A DNA stretch of 64,000 nt from Acidimicrobiales bacterium (GTDB taxonomy: Bacteria > Actinomycetota > Acidimicrobiia > Acidimicrobiales > Poriferisodalaceae): the NCBI GenBank assembly GCA_014239555.1, contig JAAZYR010000004.1, positions 1 through 64,000 of the forward strand, in the 5' to 3' direction. Shown in pieces: positions 35,806-45,715 of the stretch (its first letter is position 1; each line of letters opens with the position of its first letter). The position numbers and the translations under genes are program-made. The notes below the pieces were generated by a model that was not told the origin of the DNA, searched no databases, and saw only the letters and a list, made by a program, of their open reading frames with translations.

Positions 35806-35858
35806 ACCTCCCTAAAATTGTCAAAAGCTCAAGCTAGGATCGCCACTTGGGAGGCTAA

Positions 35859-37811
35859 GTGACAAGCGACCTTCGGACCCGACAAATCAACACAATCAGA
35901 GCCCTTGCACTCGACGCCGTCAAAAAGGCAAACAGTGGCCATACAGGGACGGCAATGGCGCTAGCTCCTCTTGCTGACGTCTTATTCACCAGGGTCCTGA
36001 AATATGATGCGGCAGCACCCGGGTGGGCGGACCGAGACCGATTCATCCTGTCTGCCGGTCATGCTTCGATGCTCCTGTATTCAATGTTGTACTTGACTGG
36101 GTACGGCATCTCACTCGACGACATCCGGAGCTTCCGTCAGTGGGGGTCGCTCACTCCCGGTCATCCTGAAGCGGGTCTTACTCCAGGAGTCGAAGTGACT
36201 ACAGGGCCTCTCGGTCAGGGACTAGCAAACGCCGTGGGAATGGCGCTTGCAGAAAGACATCTTCGAGCTCGCCTCGGCAGCGAAATCGTCGATCACCGAA
36301 GCTGGGTGATTTGTGGTGACGGCGACCTAATGGAGGGAGTGAGTCACGAAGCGGCGAGCCTGGCCGGTCATCAAAAACTGGGCAGGCTCGTGGCCGTATA
36401 CGACGACAACCAAATAACTATCGACGGATCGACTGATCTAACATTTTCTGATAATACTCAACAGCGATTTGAGGCATACGGCTGGCACGTTCGAAACCTT
36501 GGCGAAGCCGCCGAGGACACAGATTTACTTGAATCAGCGCTTGTGGACGCCGCCGACATAGAGGACCAACCCTCATTGGTCATCGTGCGGAGCCACATCG
36601 GATTTCCCGCGCCGAACGCGATGGACACGCCCGGAGCGCATGGAGCCATCACCGATGATGATGAGATCGCTGCGGCAAAACTCGCGATGGGTTTCGATCC
36701 CCAAGTCGACTTCCGAGTTGATGACGACGTCCTGGAGGCATATCGCGAAGCCGGCGCAAGAGGTGCCGAACTGCACGCTGAATGGAAACTCCGTGTTGCT
36801 CACAGCGATCTCGATGTCAGTTGGATTGATGCATTACTCACAGGAAAGCCACTGCCTAATTGGTTAGACGAGCTACCGAAGTACGAACCAGGAACTTCGG
36901 TCGCGACTCGTAACGCGAACAATCACGTGATCGACGCGCTGGTAGATGTAGTTCCCTCTCTCCTTTCTGGTTCTGCCGATCTCACCGGCAATACAGGGAC
37001 GAATTTGGTGGCTGAAACGCTCACCCCGAGCCAACCTGAAGGACGCAAGCTGTACTACGGCGTCCGGGAACATGCCATGGGCGGAATAGCTAACGGAATG
37101 GCGTTGCATGGCGGCATCCTTCCCGTAGTAGGAACGTTTCTTGTTTTCGCTGACTACATGAGGCCTTCAGTTCGCATGGCTGCGCTTAGTAAAGCCAACG
37201 TGGTATTCGTCTGGAGCCACGACTCAATCGGCGTCGGTGAAGATGGGCCAACCCATCAGCCCATTGAACACGTCGCTTCTTTGCGGGCGATCCCGGATCT
37301 CCCGGTAATACGGCCTGCTGACGCGAACGAAGTATCACAGGCTTGGCAAATCGCTATTGAGACCGACGGTCCGATTGCGATCGTTCTCACCCGGCAAAAT
37401 GTCCCTGTCCTCGAAGGCACCGTGCGACCTAACCAAGTCAACTGCGGTGCCTATGTTCTTATAGATGCCCCGGATCCTGCAGTTATTTTGGCTGGGACTG
37501 GGTCAGAAGTTCAATTATGCGTCGATGCGGCTGCGTCTCTTGCCGCAGCGGGCATAGCGTCGCGAGTGGTGTCTATGCCCTGCTGGGAAATATTTCTTGA
37601 TCAGGACGAGAGTTACCAGGAGCGGGTTTTCCCTCATGGAATACCAGTTGTCGGCGTTGAGGCCGGTATTTCTCTCGGTTGGGACCGATGGGCAGACGTA
37701 ACCGTAACGATTGATCGTTTCGGGGCAAGCGCGCCCGGAAACGAAGTCCTGGAGAAATTCGGATTCAACGCCGCAGCCGTTGAGACTGCAGCTCGTTCGC
37801 TAATTCAATAA
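35859..37811 (+). CDS. tkt: Transketolase
   Basis: 650 residues: pyrophosphate domain, pyrimidine domain and C-terminal domain. The substrate His lies in KKANSGHTGTAM, GPLGQGLANAVGMA follows, and the ThDP/Mg motif is GDGDLMEGVSHE through DDNQITIDG. EHAMGGIANGMALHGG and the HDSIGVGEDGPTHQP stretch complete the active site. It transfers two-carbon units in the pentose phosphate and, if present, Calvin pathways. The start is GTG with GGGAGG upstream; transaldolase follows after 19 bp. Confidence 0.96.
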   Translation: MTSDLRTRQINTIRALALDAVKKANSGHTGTAMALAPLADVLFTRVLKYDAAAPGWADRDRFILSAGHASMLLYSMLYLTGYGISLDDIRSFRQWGSLTPGHPEAGLTPGVEVTTGPLGQGLANAVGMALAERHLRARLGSEIVDHRSWVICGDGDLMEGVSHEAASLAGHQKLGRLVAVYDDNQITIDGSTDLTFSDNTQQRFEAYGWHVRNLGEAAEDTDLLESALVDAADIEDQPSLVIVRSHIGFPAPNAMDTPGAHGAITDDDEIAAAKLAMGFDPQVDFRVDDDVLEAYREAGARGAELHAEWKLRVAHSDLDVSWIDALLTGKPLPNWLDELPKYEPGTSVATRNANNHVIDALVDVVPSLLSGSADLTGNTGTNLVAETLTPSQPEGRKLYYGVREHAMGGIANGMALHGGILPVVGTFLVFADYMRPSVRMAALSKANVVFVWSHDSIGVGEDGPTHQPIEHVASLRAIPDLPVIRPADANEVSQAWQIAIETDGPIAIVLTRQNVPVLEGTVRPNQVNCGAYVLIDAPDPAVILAGTGSEVQLCVDAAASLAAAGIASRVVSMPCWEIFLDQDESYQERVFPHGIPVVGVEAGISLGWDRWADVTVTIDRFGASAPGNEVLEKFGFNAAAVETAARSLIQ

Positions 37812-37830
37812 CGCTCAGATCGGAAGAGGG

Positions 37831-38955
37831 ATGACCATTTCAACGAACTCCAACTCTCGGCTTTCAGCCCTATATGAGGAACACGGACAAAGCCCTTGGC
37901 TCGACAACCTTCGCCGAGGCTGGATCACCACCGGAGAGTTAGATCAATGGGTGGCTTCAGGTATTAGAGGCCTTACCTCTAATCCAGCAATCTTCCAGAA
38001 AGCGATCGAGGGAAGTGCAGACTACGACGAGCAATTCATTCAATTGATTGCAGACGGCGTTGCCGTGGGCACGGCTTACTGGGATTTAGTAACAAGTGAT
38101 ATTCGGGGCGCACTGGATGCTCTCCGCCCGGTTTATGAGTCTTCCAATGGGACAGATGGTTTTGTCTCGGTGGAAGTCGACCCCGCACTAGCCAGAGAAA
38201 CCGATGAGACAACCAGAGCTGCAAGAGCACTACATGAGAGACTTAACGCGCCAAACCTCATGGTCAAAATACCGGGCACGTTGGAAGGTCTGCCTTCGGT
38301 GCGGACCATGATTGGCGAAGGCAAATCCATCAACGTCACATTGATTTTCTCAGTGTCTCGATACAGGGAAGTCATGGAGGCCTATATCGCCGGATTAGAG
38401 GACGCTGTGGAGGCTGGCTGCGAGGACCTCTCGGGGATCGCTAGCGTTGCCTCCTTTTTCATCTCGCGGACTGATACAGAGGTGGACCGCCGCCTTGAGG
38501 AAATAGGAACTGAGGCGGCTCTTTCTCTGCGCGGAAGAACTGCAGTTGCCCAGGCTCAAGTCGCCTACCTGGCTTTCAAAACTGTTTTCGATGGTTCGCG
38601 TTGGCAGGCACTAGCTAATAGGGGCGCCCAATTACAACGACCGCTTTGGGCTTCAACAAGCACTAAGAATCCGAGTTACTCCGAAACCTTGTACGTGGAC
38701 GAGTTGATAGGGCCCAACACGGTCAACACCATGCCCGACAACACGATCGATGCGTTCGTGAAACGGGGAACAGTCGCTCGCACAGTTGACGCCAAGCCAT
38801 TCGAACCTCAAGCAGTCCTTGATGCGGTATCGGCTCTCGGCATAGATCTCGACAACGTCGCTGCAGTATTAGAAGAAGAAGGCGTTGCGTCGTTCGTCAA
38901 AAGCTTCGATGAGTTAATAGCAAGTTTGTCGACGAAGGCCGAATCACTGAATTAA
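37831..38955 (+). CDS. tal: Transaldolase
   Basis: 374 residues, the longer actinobacterial class of transaldolase. The Schiff-base Lys lies in NLMVKIPGTLEGL, and landmarks GLTSNPAIFQKAI, NVTLIFSVSRY and WASTSTKNPSYSETLYVDEL are intact. It transfers the dihydroxyacetone unit from sedoheptulose 7-phosphate to glyceraldehyde 3-phosphate. It is in an operon with tkt (GAAGAGGG before the ATG), giving the non-oxidative pentose phosphate branch in one unit. Confidence 0.96.
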   Translation: MTISTNSNSRLSALYEEHGQSPWLDNLRRGWITTGELDQWVASGIRGLTSNPAIFQKAIEGSADYDEQFIQLIADGVAVGTAYWDLVTSDIRGALDALRPVYESSNGTDGFVSVEVDPALARETDETTRAARALHERLNAPNLMVKIPGTLEGLPSVRTMIGEGKSINVTLIFSVSRYREVMEAYIAGLEDAVEAGCEDLSGIASVASFFISRTDTEVDRRLEEIGTEAALSLRGRTAVAQAQVAYLAFKTVFDGSRWQALANRGAQLQRPLWASTSTKNPSYSETLYVDELIGPNTVNTMPDNTIDAFVKRGTVARTVDAKPFEPQAVLDAVSALGIDLDNVAAVLEEEGVASFVKSFDELIASLSTKAESLN

Positions 38956-38991
38956 CAGCAAGTCGGTTGCAAATCGAAACTTACTCACCTA

Positions 38992-39461
38992 TGTTCACAT
39001 ATATGGGGAATAGGCCAGAACAGCGCGATGGTTGTTCTATCCAACGAACGCTTGATGTGATTGGCGATCGATGGATGCTCCTCATCCTTCGCGATCTGTT
39101 TCGAGGAGTGCGACGTTTCGGCCAACTCGAAGACAACCTCGGCATCGCTAAAAATCTTCTCGCCTCTCGTTTAGCCAAGCTGGTCGATGCAGACATCGTG
39201 AACAAAGTCCCATACCAAGACCGACCCGTTCGACATGAGTATTTCCTCACTCACAAAGGGCGCGACCTATCACCAAGTCTGGTTGCTTTAATGAGATGGG
39301 GTGATCATTGGTGCAACGACGGAACACCGCCCACGCTTCTCGTTCATTCCGAGTGCGGCACGCCCCTCACCCAGATCACGCAATGTCCAACCTGTAACGA
39401 CTCACTTGATCCCGCTGAAATTCGTAGCCGACCTGGTCCTGGCGCAAGCATCAGGTCCTGA
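38992..39461 (+). CDS. HxlR family winged-helix transcriptional regulator
   Basis: About 156 residues. The HxlR core shows GCSIQRTLDVIGDRWMLLIL, RRFGQLEDNLGIAKNLLASR (recognition helix) and the wing YQDRPVRHEYFLT. A C-terminal extension carries HSECGTPL and QCPTC, a possible half zinc ribbon. The first Cys of HxlR cores is redox-active in some relatives. The start is unclear (TTG 38967, ATG 38992 or ATG 39004). It sits between tal and fbiC, with fbiC starting 13 bp after its stop, so it might control FO synthesis. Confidence 0.85.
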
Positions 39462-39474
39462 GAACGGAGCAACA

Positions 39475-41931
39475 ATGACGATGAGTATTGAAATTCCTGC
39501 CGAAGTTGATGCGCTCTTGAATTTGCCTCTCCACTCCCTATTGGAACGCGCTTCATCTATTCGTGATGCCGCACATGGAACTCGGGTTACCTATAGTCCC
39601 AAGGTTTTTATCCCGCTGACCATGCTGTGCCGAGACAAATGCGGGTACTGCACCTTCGCTCAGCCACCGGCTCGGCTCGACCATCCCTACCTCGAACCTG
39701 ACGAAGTGTTGGCCATAGCGCGCCACGGGGCATCTCAGGGGTGTCATGAAGCGTTGTTTACGCTTGGGGAGCGGCCAGAACTGCGTTATTCAGTAGCCCA
39801 AGAATGGCTACGCGATCATGGCTATGAGACCACCATCGAATATTTGATTGATATGTGTCGCATGGTGCGAGACGAAACTGGTTTGTTGCCCCACGCCAAC
39901 CCTGGTGCGCTCTATCGCGACGAGTTAGCTGAGTTGCGAAAAGTTAGCCCCAGCCAAGGCATGATGTTGGAAAGCCTCAACGAAGAACTTCTTTGTCACA
40001 GAGGCTGCCCGGATAAAGAGCCAGAACGGCGGCTGAACACCTTAGAAGCTGCAGGACAACTCCAGATTCCGTACACCACTGGCCTTTTAGTAGGCATCGG
40101 CGAGACCCTCACTGACCGAGTCGAGACGATCCTCGCTATCGCTGAAAGCCACCGAAGGCATGGGCACGTTCAGGAAGTCATTGTTCAGAATTTTTTACCG
40201 AAATTAGGCACGGCCATGCACAAGAGCCCGCCTTGCCCATCTGACGATTATTTACAAGCCATTGCCCTCGCTCGCATATTGCTTCCGACAGACATACACC
40301 TTCAAGCGCCGCCGAATTTGTCTGATGATTTCGGTGGTCTTCTCGACGCCGGTATCGACGACTGGGGCGGCGTGTCGCCCATTACGGCTGACCACGTAAA
40401 CCCCGAACGGCCATGGCCTGATCTGGACCGGCTTCGCGAAGTAACTGAAACCAGAGGCTTTAGTCTCGCCCCGAGGCTCACCATCCACCCAAGTTTCGCT
40501 CTTCGCCCAGAAGAATGGCTTGACGAAGAGAATCGTTTCCCTGTTCTTGATCGAAGCGATGCCGAAGGTCTGGGTAGAGATGATCCCGGCGCTCAAATGC
40601 CGGAGCGGACGATGGAAAATCGCGATGTCGGCTCAGGGGCTGACGTGCTGTTAGCTGATCAAGACAGCACCCAGTGGTACTCAGGGGGAGCGGAACATTC
40701 ACCGATGAAAATCCTCCCCGGTCGCTCGTTTTCTCGAGGGGCGGTACAAGAGGTTCTCGATGGAGTGCTCCTAGGTCACGAAGTCGATCGAGATGAAATC
40801 ATTACCCTCTTCGAAGCCCGCGGACCTGAGGTTGTGGCAGTGGCAGAGGTTGCCGATGAATTGCGTCGGCAAGCCGTAGGGGAAAAAGTGACATGGGTCC
40901 ACAATCGAAATATTAATTACACCAACGTGTGCACCTTCAAATGTCGGTTCTGTGGGTTTTCAAAAGGTCCGCTTTCTCTCAATCTCCGCGGCACCCCGTA
41001 CATGCTCACCCTGCAAGACATACAAGAACGTGTGATCGAAGCAGCTCAACTGGGAGCTACAGAAGTAACACTCCAGGGCGGGATCCACCCAAGCTTTGAC
41101 GGCGATTATTACATCGACGTGTGTAAAGCAATCCACGACGTTGTGCCTGACATGCACCTACATGGCTTTACCGCTTTGGAAGTAATCGAAGGAGCTCACC
41201 GTCTCGGCGAATCTTTGGTCGAGTACCTCATGCGCTTGAAAGAAGCGGGACTCAAATCGCTCCCGGGGACGGCTGCGGAGGTTCTTGACGACGAGGTTCG
41301 GCAAATTCTTTGCCCGGACAAAATTTCGACCGACGAGTGGCTGGAGTGCCATGAGGCGGCTCACGCTATTGGCCTTCATTCGAATATCACCATTATGTTC
41401 GGATCCATAGAGGAACCTCGTCATTGGGCGAATCACATCGTGAAGACCCGCGAACTTCAAAAGCGGACAGGTGGCTTCACCGAGTGGGTACCGCTGCCGT
41501 TTGTGCACATGGCAAGTCCGATCTACCTTCAGCGACAAGCTCGAAGAGGGCCGACTTTCAGAGAAACACTGCTGATGCACAGCGTGGGGCGAATCGCGTA
41601 CCACGGACTCATCGACAACATCCAGGTCTCTTGGGTGAAGATCGGGGTTGAGGGGGCCAAGCAGATTTTGAGAGCAGGGGCCAACGATCTTGGTGGGACT
41701 CTGATGGACGAAAATATCAGTCGCGCGGCCGGTGCCCAGCACGGGCAAGGTCTCCTTGAGGATGACTTTCGAGCTATTGCTGAACCACTAGGGCGAACTA
41801 TCCGTCAGCGAACGACCTCCTACGGCGAAGCTGATGGGGCACCAACTGTCGTCAAGACCGCGACAATTTCACCTGACAATCCCACGGACCGAAAGCTTAT
41901 TCCCGTTGCGGCCCTAGGCGATCGCGTGTGA
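39475..41931 (+). CDS. fbiC: Bifunctional FO synthase FbiC (CofG + CofH)
   Basis: 818 residues joining two radical-SAM enzymes. The first CxxxCxxC is Cys52-Cys56-Cys59 (CRDKCGYC) and the second about Cys486-Cys490-Cys493 (CTFKCRFC). They make 7,8-didemethyl-8-hydroxy-5-deazariboflavin, the chromophore of F420, from tyrosine and a ribityl-pyrimidine. The chosen ATG follows GGAGCAACA; the frame is open upstream into the HxlR gene. It implies F420-dependent metabolism in this organism. The linker (about residues 360-430) carries a disordered acidic stretch. Confidence 0.96.
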   Translation: MTMSIEIPAEVDALLNLPLHSLLERASSIRDAAHGTRVTYSPKVFIPLTMLCRDKCGYCTFAQPPARLDHPYLEPDEVLAIARHGASQGCHEALFTLGERPELRYSVAQEWLRDHGYETTIEYLIDMCRMVRDETGLLPHANPGALYRDELAELRKVSPSQGMMLESLNEELLCHRGCPDKEPERRLNTLEAAGQLQIPYTTGLLVGIGETLTDRVETILAIAESHRRHGHVQEVIVQNFLPKLGTAMHKSPPCPSDDYLQAIALARILLPTDIHLQAPPNLSDDFGGLLDAGIDDWGGVSPITADHVNPERPWPDLDRLREVTETRGFSLAPRLTIHPSFALRPEEWLDEENRFPVLDRSDAEGLGRDDPGAQMPERTMENRDVGSGADVLLADQDSTQWYSGGAEHSPMKILPGRSFSRGAVQEVLDGVLLGHEVDRDEIITLFEARGPEVVAVAEVADELRRQAVGEKVTWVHNRNINYTNVCTFKCRFCGFSKGPLSLNLRGTPYMLTLQDIQERVIEAAQLGATEVTLQGGIHPSFDGDYYIDVCKAIHDVVPDMHLHGFTALEVIEGAHRLGESLVEYLMRLKEAGLKSLPGTAAEVLDDEVRQILCPDKISTDEWLECHEAAHAIGLHSNITIMFGSIEEPRHWANHIVKTRELQKRTGGFTEWVPLPFVHMASPIYLQRQARRGPTFRETLLMHSVGRIAYHGLIDNIQVSWVKIGVEGAKQILRAGANDLGGTLMDENISRAAGAQHGQGLLEDDFRAIAEPLGRTIRQRTTSYGEADGAPTVVKTATISPDNPTDRKLIPVAALGDRV

Positions 41932-41971
41932 TTCCCGAGAACGCCACTTCTTAGGAACCAGTTCAGATTCG

Positions 41972-42181
41972 TTAGAGAAGGGTGGATTGCGGACCACCGC
42001 TGATGATTGCTGCCGCCTTGTCGACTGCTCGTCGAGCTCGACTCAGCCGCTTCTCGATCTCTGGACGTGTCGTAGTCACCTCGTCTTCGAGGGCGTCCCG
42101 TAGAGCTTCCATTCCAATGTCGCTAAGTTCTTCGGAAATCTGCTCCAAACGGCTCTTGATGTCTTCAAGCCTTTCCTCCAT
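41972..42181 (-). CDS. Small coiled-coil protein downstream of glcF
   Basis: 69 residues starting at an ATG one base after the glcF stop. Nearly the whole chain is a heptad-like helix (ERLEDIKSRLEQISEELSDI, then EIEKRLSRARRAVDKAAAI). It has no signal or membrane span. Tight placement suggests it is cotranscribed with glcDEF, but no family is recognised and the link to glycolate oxidation is only positional. Confidence 0.7.
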   Translation of the reverse strand: MEERLEDIKSRLEQISEELSDIGMEALRDALEDEVTTTRPEIEKRLSRARRAVDKAAAIISGGPQSTLL

Positions 42182-42182
42182 G

Positions 42183-43343
42183 TCAGATGTCTTTCCGCAT
42201 GAGGTCGTCAACTATTTCCAGTGGGTGGCGAACTCGCACGCCCCCCGCTTGGAGGTGCAAAAGACAACCCGGGTTGGCACTCGCCACTTCGTGAACCTGG
42301 GCTCGATTGATCGATTCAATTTTTCGCTCTCTGACTGCAGCCGCGGTATCAGGATAAAGCGCAGAATAGGCCCCCCCTGCACCACAACATAAGCCCTCGT
42401 CATCGAGGATAACTGGGTCCGCGTATCTGGCTAGAACAACTCGAACAGGGTCGTGAGCTTGCTGCACATGTCGAAGGTGGCAGGGATCCTGTATGGCGAT
42501 TCTCGGAGGATTCGCGTGAGCAGCAGGCAGTTCATCGAGATGGTTCACTAACCATTCATGAACATCGAGCACTCGTTGACTGAACTTGTGTGCGTCTGAC
42601 GTATTTAAAAGGTGCCCATATTCTTTCATCTGTGCTCCACAGCCAGCAGAGTCCACCAGGATTGGTGCGTCGCCGGGAAAAGCGCTCATTGTGCGTCGAG
42701 CCAAGCGTCGAGCTTCTTCGCCTAGGCCTGCATGAACGTGGAGGGCGCCGCAACAGGCCGCCTTTTTGTCGGGAAATCTGACTCCTGCGCCGGCAGCTTC
42801 AATGACTCGTTGGGTCGCTCGATGTGTGTCCCGCATCCAAACATCCATTACGCAACCAGTGAATAGCCAAACATCTTCGCCACTAGGCACCAAAGGCGCC
42901 TGCATCAGTGGGATCTTCGGTAGAGCCAACTTAGAGGGAAGAAGTTTGAGCCTTTGTAGGACTGCTAGCGCTCTCGAACCTATGGTCAAAATGTTGGGGC
43001 ATCCAAGCACGCGATAGCCCCAACGACGCCACCAAGACTGATACGAAGTTTGTTGGGTTAAGGCCTCACGCGTGGTTTCCATCATTGAACCGAATGGAAC
43101 CCCAGCCGGGCACGCAGTTTCGCAGCCGCGACATTGGATACAGGCATCCATAAAATCAACAAAGGTTTGGTCAATTAGCCCAGTGCTCTCCGCTTGCCTC
43201 ATTAGCGCAATCCGACCGCGCGGCGAAGCTGACTCTTCTTGGGTTACTCGGTATGTCGGACAGTGCGGAAGGCAAAGACCGCACGAAACACACGACGCCA
43301 GATCTTCCGAGTCAATCCCTAGTTTCACGGCGACTTTCTTCAT
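42183..43343 (-). CDS. glcF: Glycolate oxidase iron-sulfur subunit GlcF
   Basis: 386 residues. Two [4Fe-4S] motifs lie near the N-terminus: CVSCGLCLPHCP (Cys18, 21, 24, 28) and CIQCRGCETACP. These are followed by two cysteine-rich CCG domains (AACCGALHVHAG and LCCGAGGAY). It carries electrons from the flavin subunits to the membrane quinone pool. ATG start overlapping the glcE stop (ATGA). Confidence 0.93.
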   Translation of the reverse strand: MKKVAVKLGIDSEDLASCVSCGLCLPHCPTYRVTQEESASPRGRIALMRQAESTGLIDQTFVDFMDACIQCRGCETACPAGVPFGSMMETTREALTQQTSYQSWWRRWGYRVLGCPNILTIGSRALAVLQRLKLLPSKLALPKIPLMQAPLVPSGEDVWLFTGCVMDVWMRDTHRATQRVIEAAGAGVRFPDKKAACCGALHVHAGLGEEARRLARRTMSAFPGDAPILVDSAGCGAQMKEYGHLLNTSDAHKFSQRVLDVHEWLVNHLDELPAAHANPPRIAIQDPCHLRHVQQAHDPVRVVLARYADPVILDDEGLCCGAGGAYSALYPDTAAAVRERKIESINRAQVHEVASANPGCLLHLQAGGVRVRHPLEIVDDLMRKDI

Positions 43344-44260
43344 GTCGCGACCAACTGTCTGCCGGGGTTCAGACGGCCGCTCGGATCCAGGCGGCGTTCG
43401 AGTTCATTCATTAGGACCTTATTAGTGTTTGAAAGTGGTGCTGGTGTTTGTGACTCGCCACAGTGGACGACACCCACCCCGATTTCGGCAATCCAGTCTG
43501 TGGAATTGCCGGCGAGTCCCCGAAGCGCTTTAGGTTCAAGCGACATTCTTCCCTGGGTCGGAAAGTTCGGAGGGGAGTCCACTTCTTCAAAGTCAAGGAG
43601 GGCTGCCTGGGACTCGACGTCTGATTTTACGCCTTCAAGGCAAACCCAAACTTGCTTTCCGTTCCATAGGACCGAAGAGGGCCGATACAACTGGTTGTAA
43701 ATCTCGAAGGGGTCACCTGCTCCCCTAAGCCACAAAGTCGTCTCGGGGATCGGCAAACATCGCAAAGTCACCTCGGCGATGCACCCCAACTTGCCAAGCG
43801 ACCCGACGAGAAGGCGGCATAGATCGTACCCCGAGACGTTCTTCACCGTCGGCCCACCAGAGGTCACTATCTGCCCGCTGTGGTCTACGTGCCTAATTTG
43901 AAGTACCAAGTCGCGAATCGGTCCGTACCGAAGCCGTCTAAAGCCGCTCCGCCCTACAGCAAGCACTCCACCAACGGTTGCCTCGGAATTCAAGTCGAAA
44001 GGCACCATCTGTCCGAATTGGGCACATTTTTCGTTCAAGTCTCCGATGGAAGTTCCGGCTCCGCATCGGACGGTCATTTCTTCTGGCTCATGGGACCAGA
44101 TGCCGGCAGGCGCGCGAACTTCACGCGAACCGGGGAAGGGCAGTCCCCCTACCTCCCATTGAGTTTGGCCGCCGACGACAGTTACGGGGCCTACCGACCC
44201 AACATCGGATGCAAATCTGAGAATTGGTTCTTCGATGAAATGCTGAGGATTCACACCCAC
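43340..44260 (-). CDS. glcE: Glycolate oxidase FAD-binding subunit GlcE
   Basis: 306 residues, a short FAD_binding_4 protein. The FAD-binding part has VRCGAGTSIGDLNEKCA, EATVGGVLAVGRSGFRRLRYG and TVKNVSGYDLCRLLVGSLG. It forms the second flavin-domain subunit of the GlcDEF complex that oxidises glycolate to glyoxylate. The GTG start overlaps glcD by 10 bp and the stop overlaps glcF by 4 bp. Confidence 0.9.
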   Translation of the reverse strand: MGVNPQHFIEEPILRFASDVGSVGPVTVVGGQTQWEVGGLPFPGSREVRAPAGIWSHEPEEMTVRCGAGTSIGDLNEKCAQFGQMVPFDLNSEATVGGVLAVGRSGFRRLRYGPIRDLVLQIRHVDHSGQIVTSGGPTVKNVSGYDLCRLLVGSLGKLGCIAEVTLRCLPIPETTLWLRGAGDPFEIYNQLYRPSSVLWNGKQVWVCLEGVKSDVESQAALLDFEEVDSPPNFPTQGRMSLEPKALRGLAGNSTDWIAEIGVGVVHCGESQTPAPLSNTNKVLMNELERRLDPSGRLNPGRQLVAT

Positions 44261-45690
44261 GCGCCTTCTGGGACGTGCTGGCCAAATGAGTCACTACACC
44301 GGGAACCCGAGGGGAGAATTTTTAAAGGATTCGCTAAACCCTCTGGGTCAAAGGCCTCCCGGACTAAATCCTGCGTGGCCATGTCATGCTCAGTGAACAA
44401 CATGCCCATGTAATCCCGCTTTTCAAGGCCTATCCCGTGCTCGCCACTCAACACGCCTCCAGCCTCGATTGATGCGGTGATGATTGCTCTCCCTGCTGCG
44501 TGCACTCGCTCGAGAACACCCGGCTCGCGACTGTCATACGCCAGGATTGGGTGCAGGTTGCCATCGCCCGCATGGAAGACGTTGATGGCGATCAGATTAT
44601 GTGCATCGGCGATTCGATAAACCTTCTCTAGTACTTCGACCAGCTTTCCTCGCGGCACCACCGTGTCATGGAGGTAATAGTCAGGTTTGATGCGCGCTAC
44701 TGCTCCAAACGCATTCTTCCTGCCTTTCCAGAGCAGCGCTCTTTCAGCTTCATCTGCTGCGAGTCTCACTTCGCCAACGTGATGGGCTTCGGCCACTCGT
44801 CGAACAACCTCGACCCCATTTTCAACGCCCCCGGCAAGACCATCCAGTTCCACTAAGAGCACGGCGTCTGCTTCAGTTGGGTAGCCAGCGTTGACGAATG
44901 CTTCGACTACTTCGATAGCTCGGTGGTCCATCATCTCCAAAGCTGCGGGTATGAGGCCCTGAGCAATGATCGCTGAGACAGCTGCAGCGCCATCCCTCAC
45001 GTCGGAAAAATCGAGTAACAAGGTGCGCACTTCGGGCGGGTTTTGGGTGAGGCGAACAGCGATTTTCGTCGCAACACCCATGGTCCCCTCCGAACCTATA
45101 AATAGACCTCGCAAGTCGTAGCCTGATGGCTCTGCTGTGAGGTCGCCTAAGACCGTGATCGACCCATCAGGAAGGACAACTTCAATGGCTGCAACATGGG
45201 CGCTTGTCACGCCGTACGCCAAGCAGTGAGGTCCTCCGCTGTTGTTCGCGACGTTGCCTCCGATCGAGCACACTTGTTGGCTCGATGGGTCTGGGGCGAA
45301 GTGAAACCCCAAACCCTTTAATTGGGTGCTTAGATCGAGGTTAAGTACTCCTGGCTCCACCCAAGCGATGCGATTGTCTAGATCAACTTCGATGATCCTG
45401 TTCATCTTCGCTGTTGCGATTACTACAGGGTCGCCAACAGGAACAGCCCCTCCGGATAAACCGGTTCCAGACCCTCGCGCTATAAACGGTCGTTTATGGT
45501 CTCCACAAATGTTGACAATGCATCGAACTTCTTCGCTGTTTATGGGCAAACAGACTATTGCCGGGCGACCTTCAAGAACTGATCCATCTTTGCCATATAG
45601 ACCTAACTCAAAATCTTCAGCTCGAGCGCGGTCACCTAGAAGCGTTTGAAGATCATCAAGAAGAGGCTTGTCTGCGGATGGCGGCACCAT
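44251..45690 (-). CDS. glcD: Glycolate oxidase subunit GlcD (FAD-linked oxidase)
   Basis: 479 residues: an N-terminal FAD_binding_4 domain (PFIARGSGTGLSGGAVPVGD, QQVCSIGGNVANNSGGPHCL, LRGLFIGSEGTMGV) and a C-terminal FAD-linked oxidase domain with HAGDGNLHPI and LSGEHGIGLEKRDYM. It is the glycolate/D-2-hydroxyacid dehydrogenase subunit. It leads the glcD-glcE-glcF operon. The divergent gene at 45716 begins 25 bp away, so the two share a promoter region. Confidence 0.94.
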   Translation of the reverse strand: MVPPSADKPLLDDLQTLLGDRARAEDFELGLYGKDGSVLEGRPAIVCLPINSEEVRCIVNICGDHKRPFIARGSGTGLSGGAVPVGDPVVIATAKMNRIIEVDLDNRIAWVEPGVLNLDLSTQLKGLGFHFAPDPSSQQVCSIGGNVANNSGGPHCLAYGVTSAHVAAIEVVLPDGSITVLGDLTAEPSGYDLRGLFIGSEGTMGVATKIAVRLTQNPPEVRTLLLDFSDVRDGAAAVSAIIAQGLIPAALEMMDHRAIEVVEAFVNAGYPTEADAVLLVELDGLAGGVENGVEVVRRVAEAHHVGEVRLAADEAERALLWKGRKNAFGAVARIKPDYYLHDTVVPRGKLVEVLEKVYRIADAHNLIAINVFHAGDGNLHPILAYDSREPGVLERVHAAGRAIITASIEAGGVLSGEHGIGLEKRDYMGMLFTEHDMATQDLVREAFDPEGLANPLKILPSGSRCSDSFGQHVPEGAWV

Positions 45691-45715
45691 GATGAACGTA
45701 TCGTAGGCTGGGCCC

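Noticed and set aside
43880-44413. A 177-codon plus-strand frame within glcE/glcD
   Set aside because: It is the antisense shadow of two overlapping, well-supported glycolate oxidase genes.
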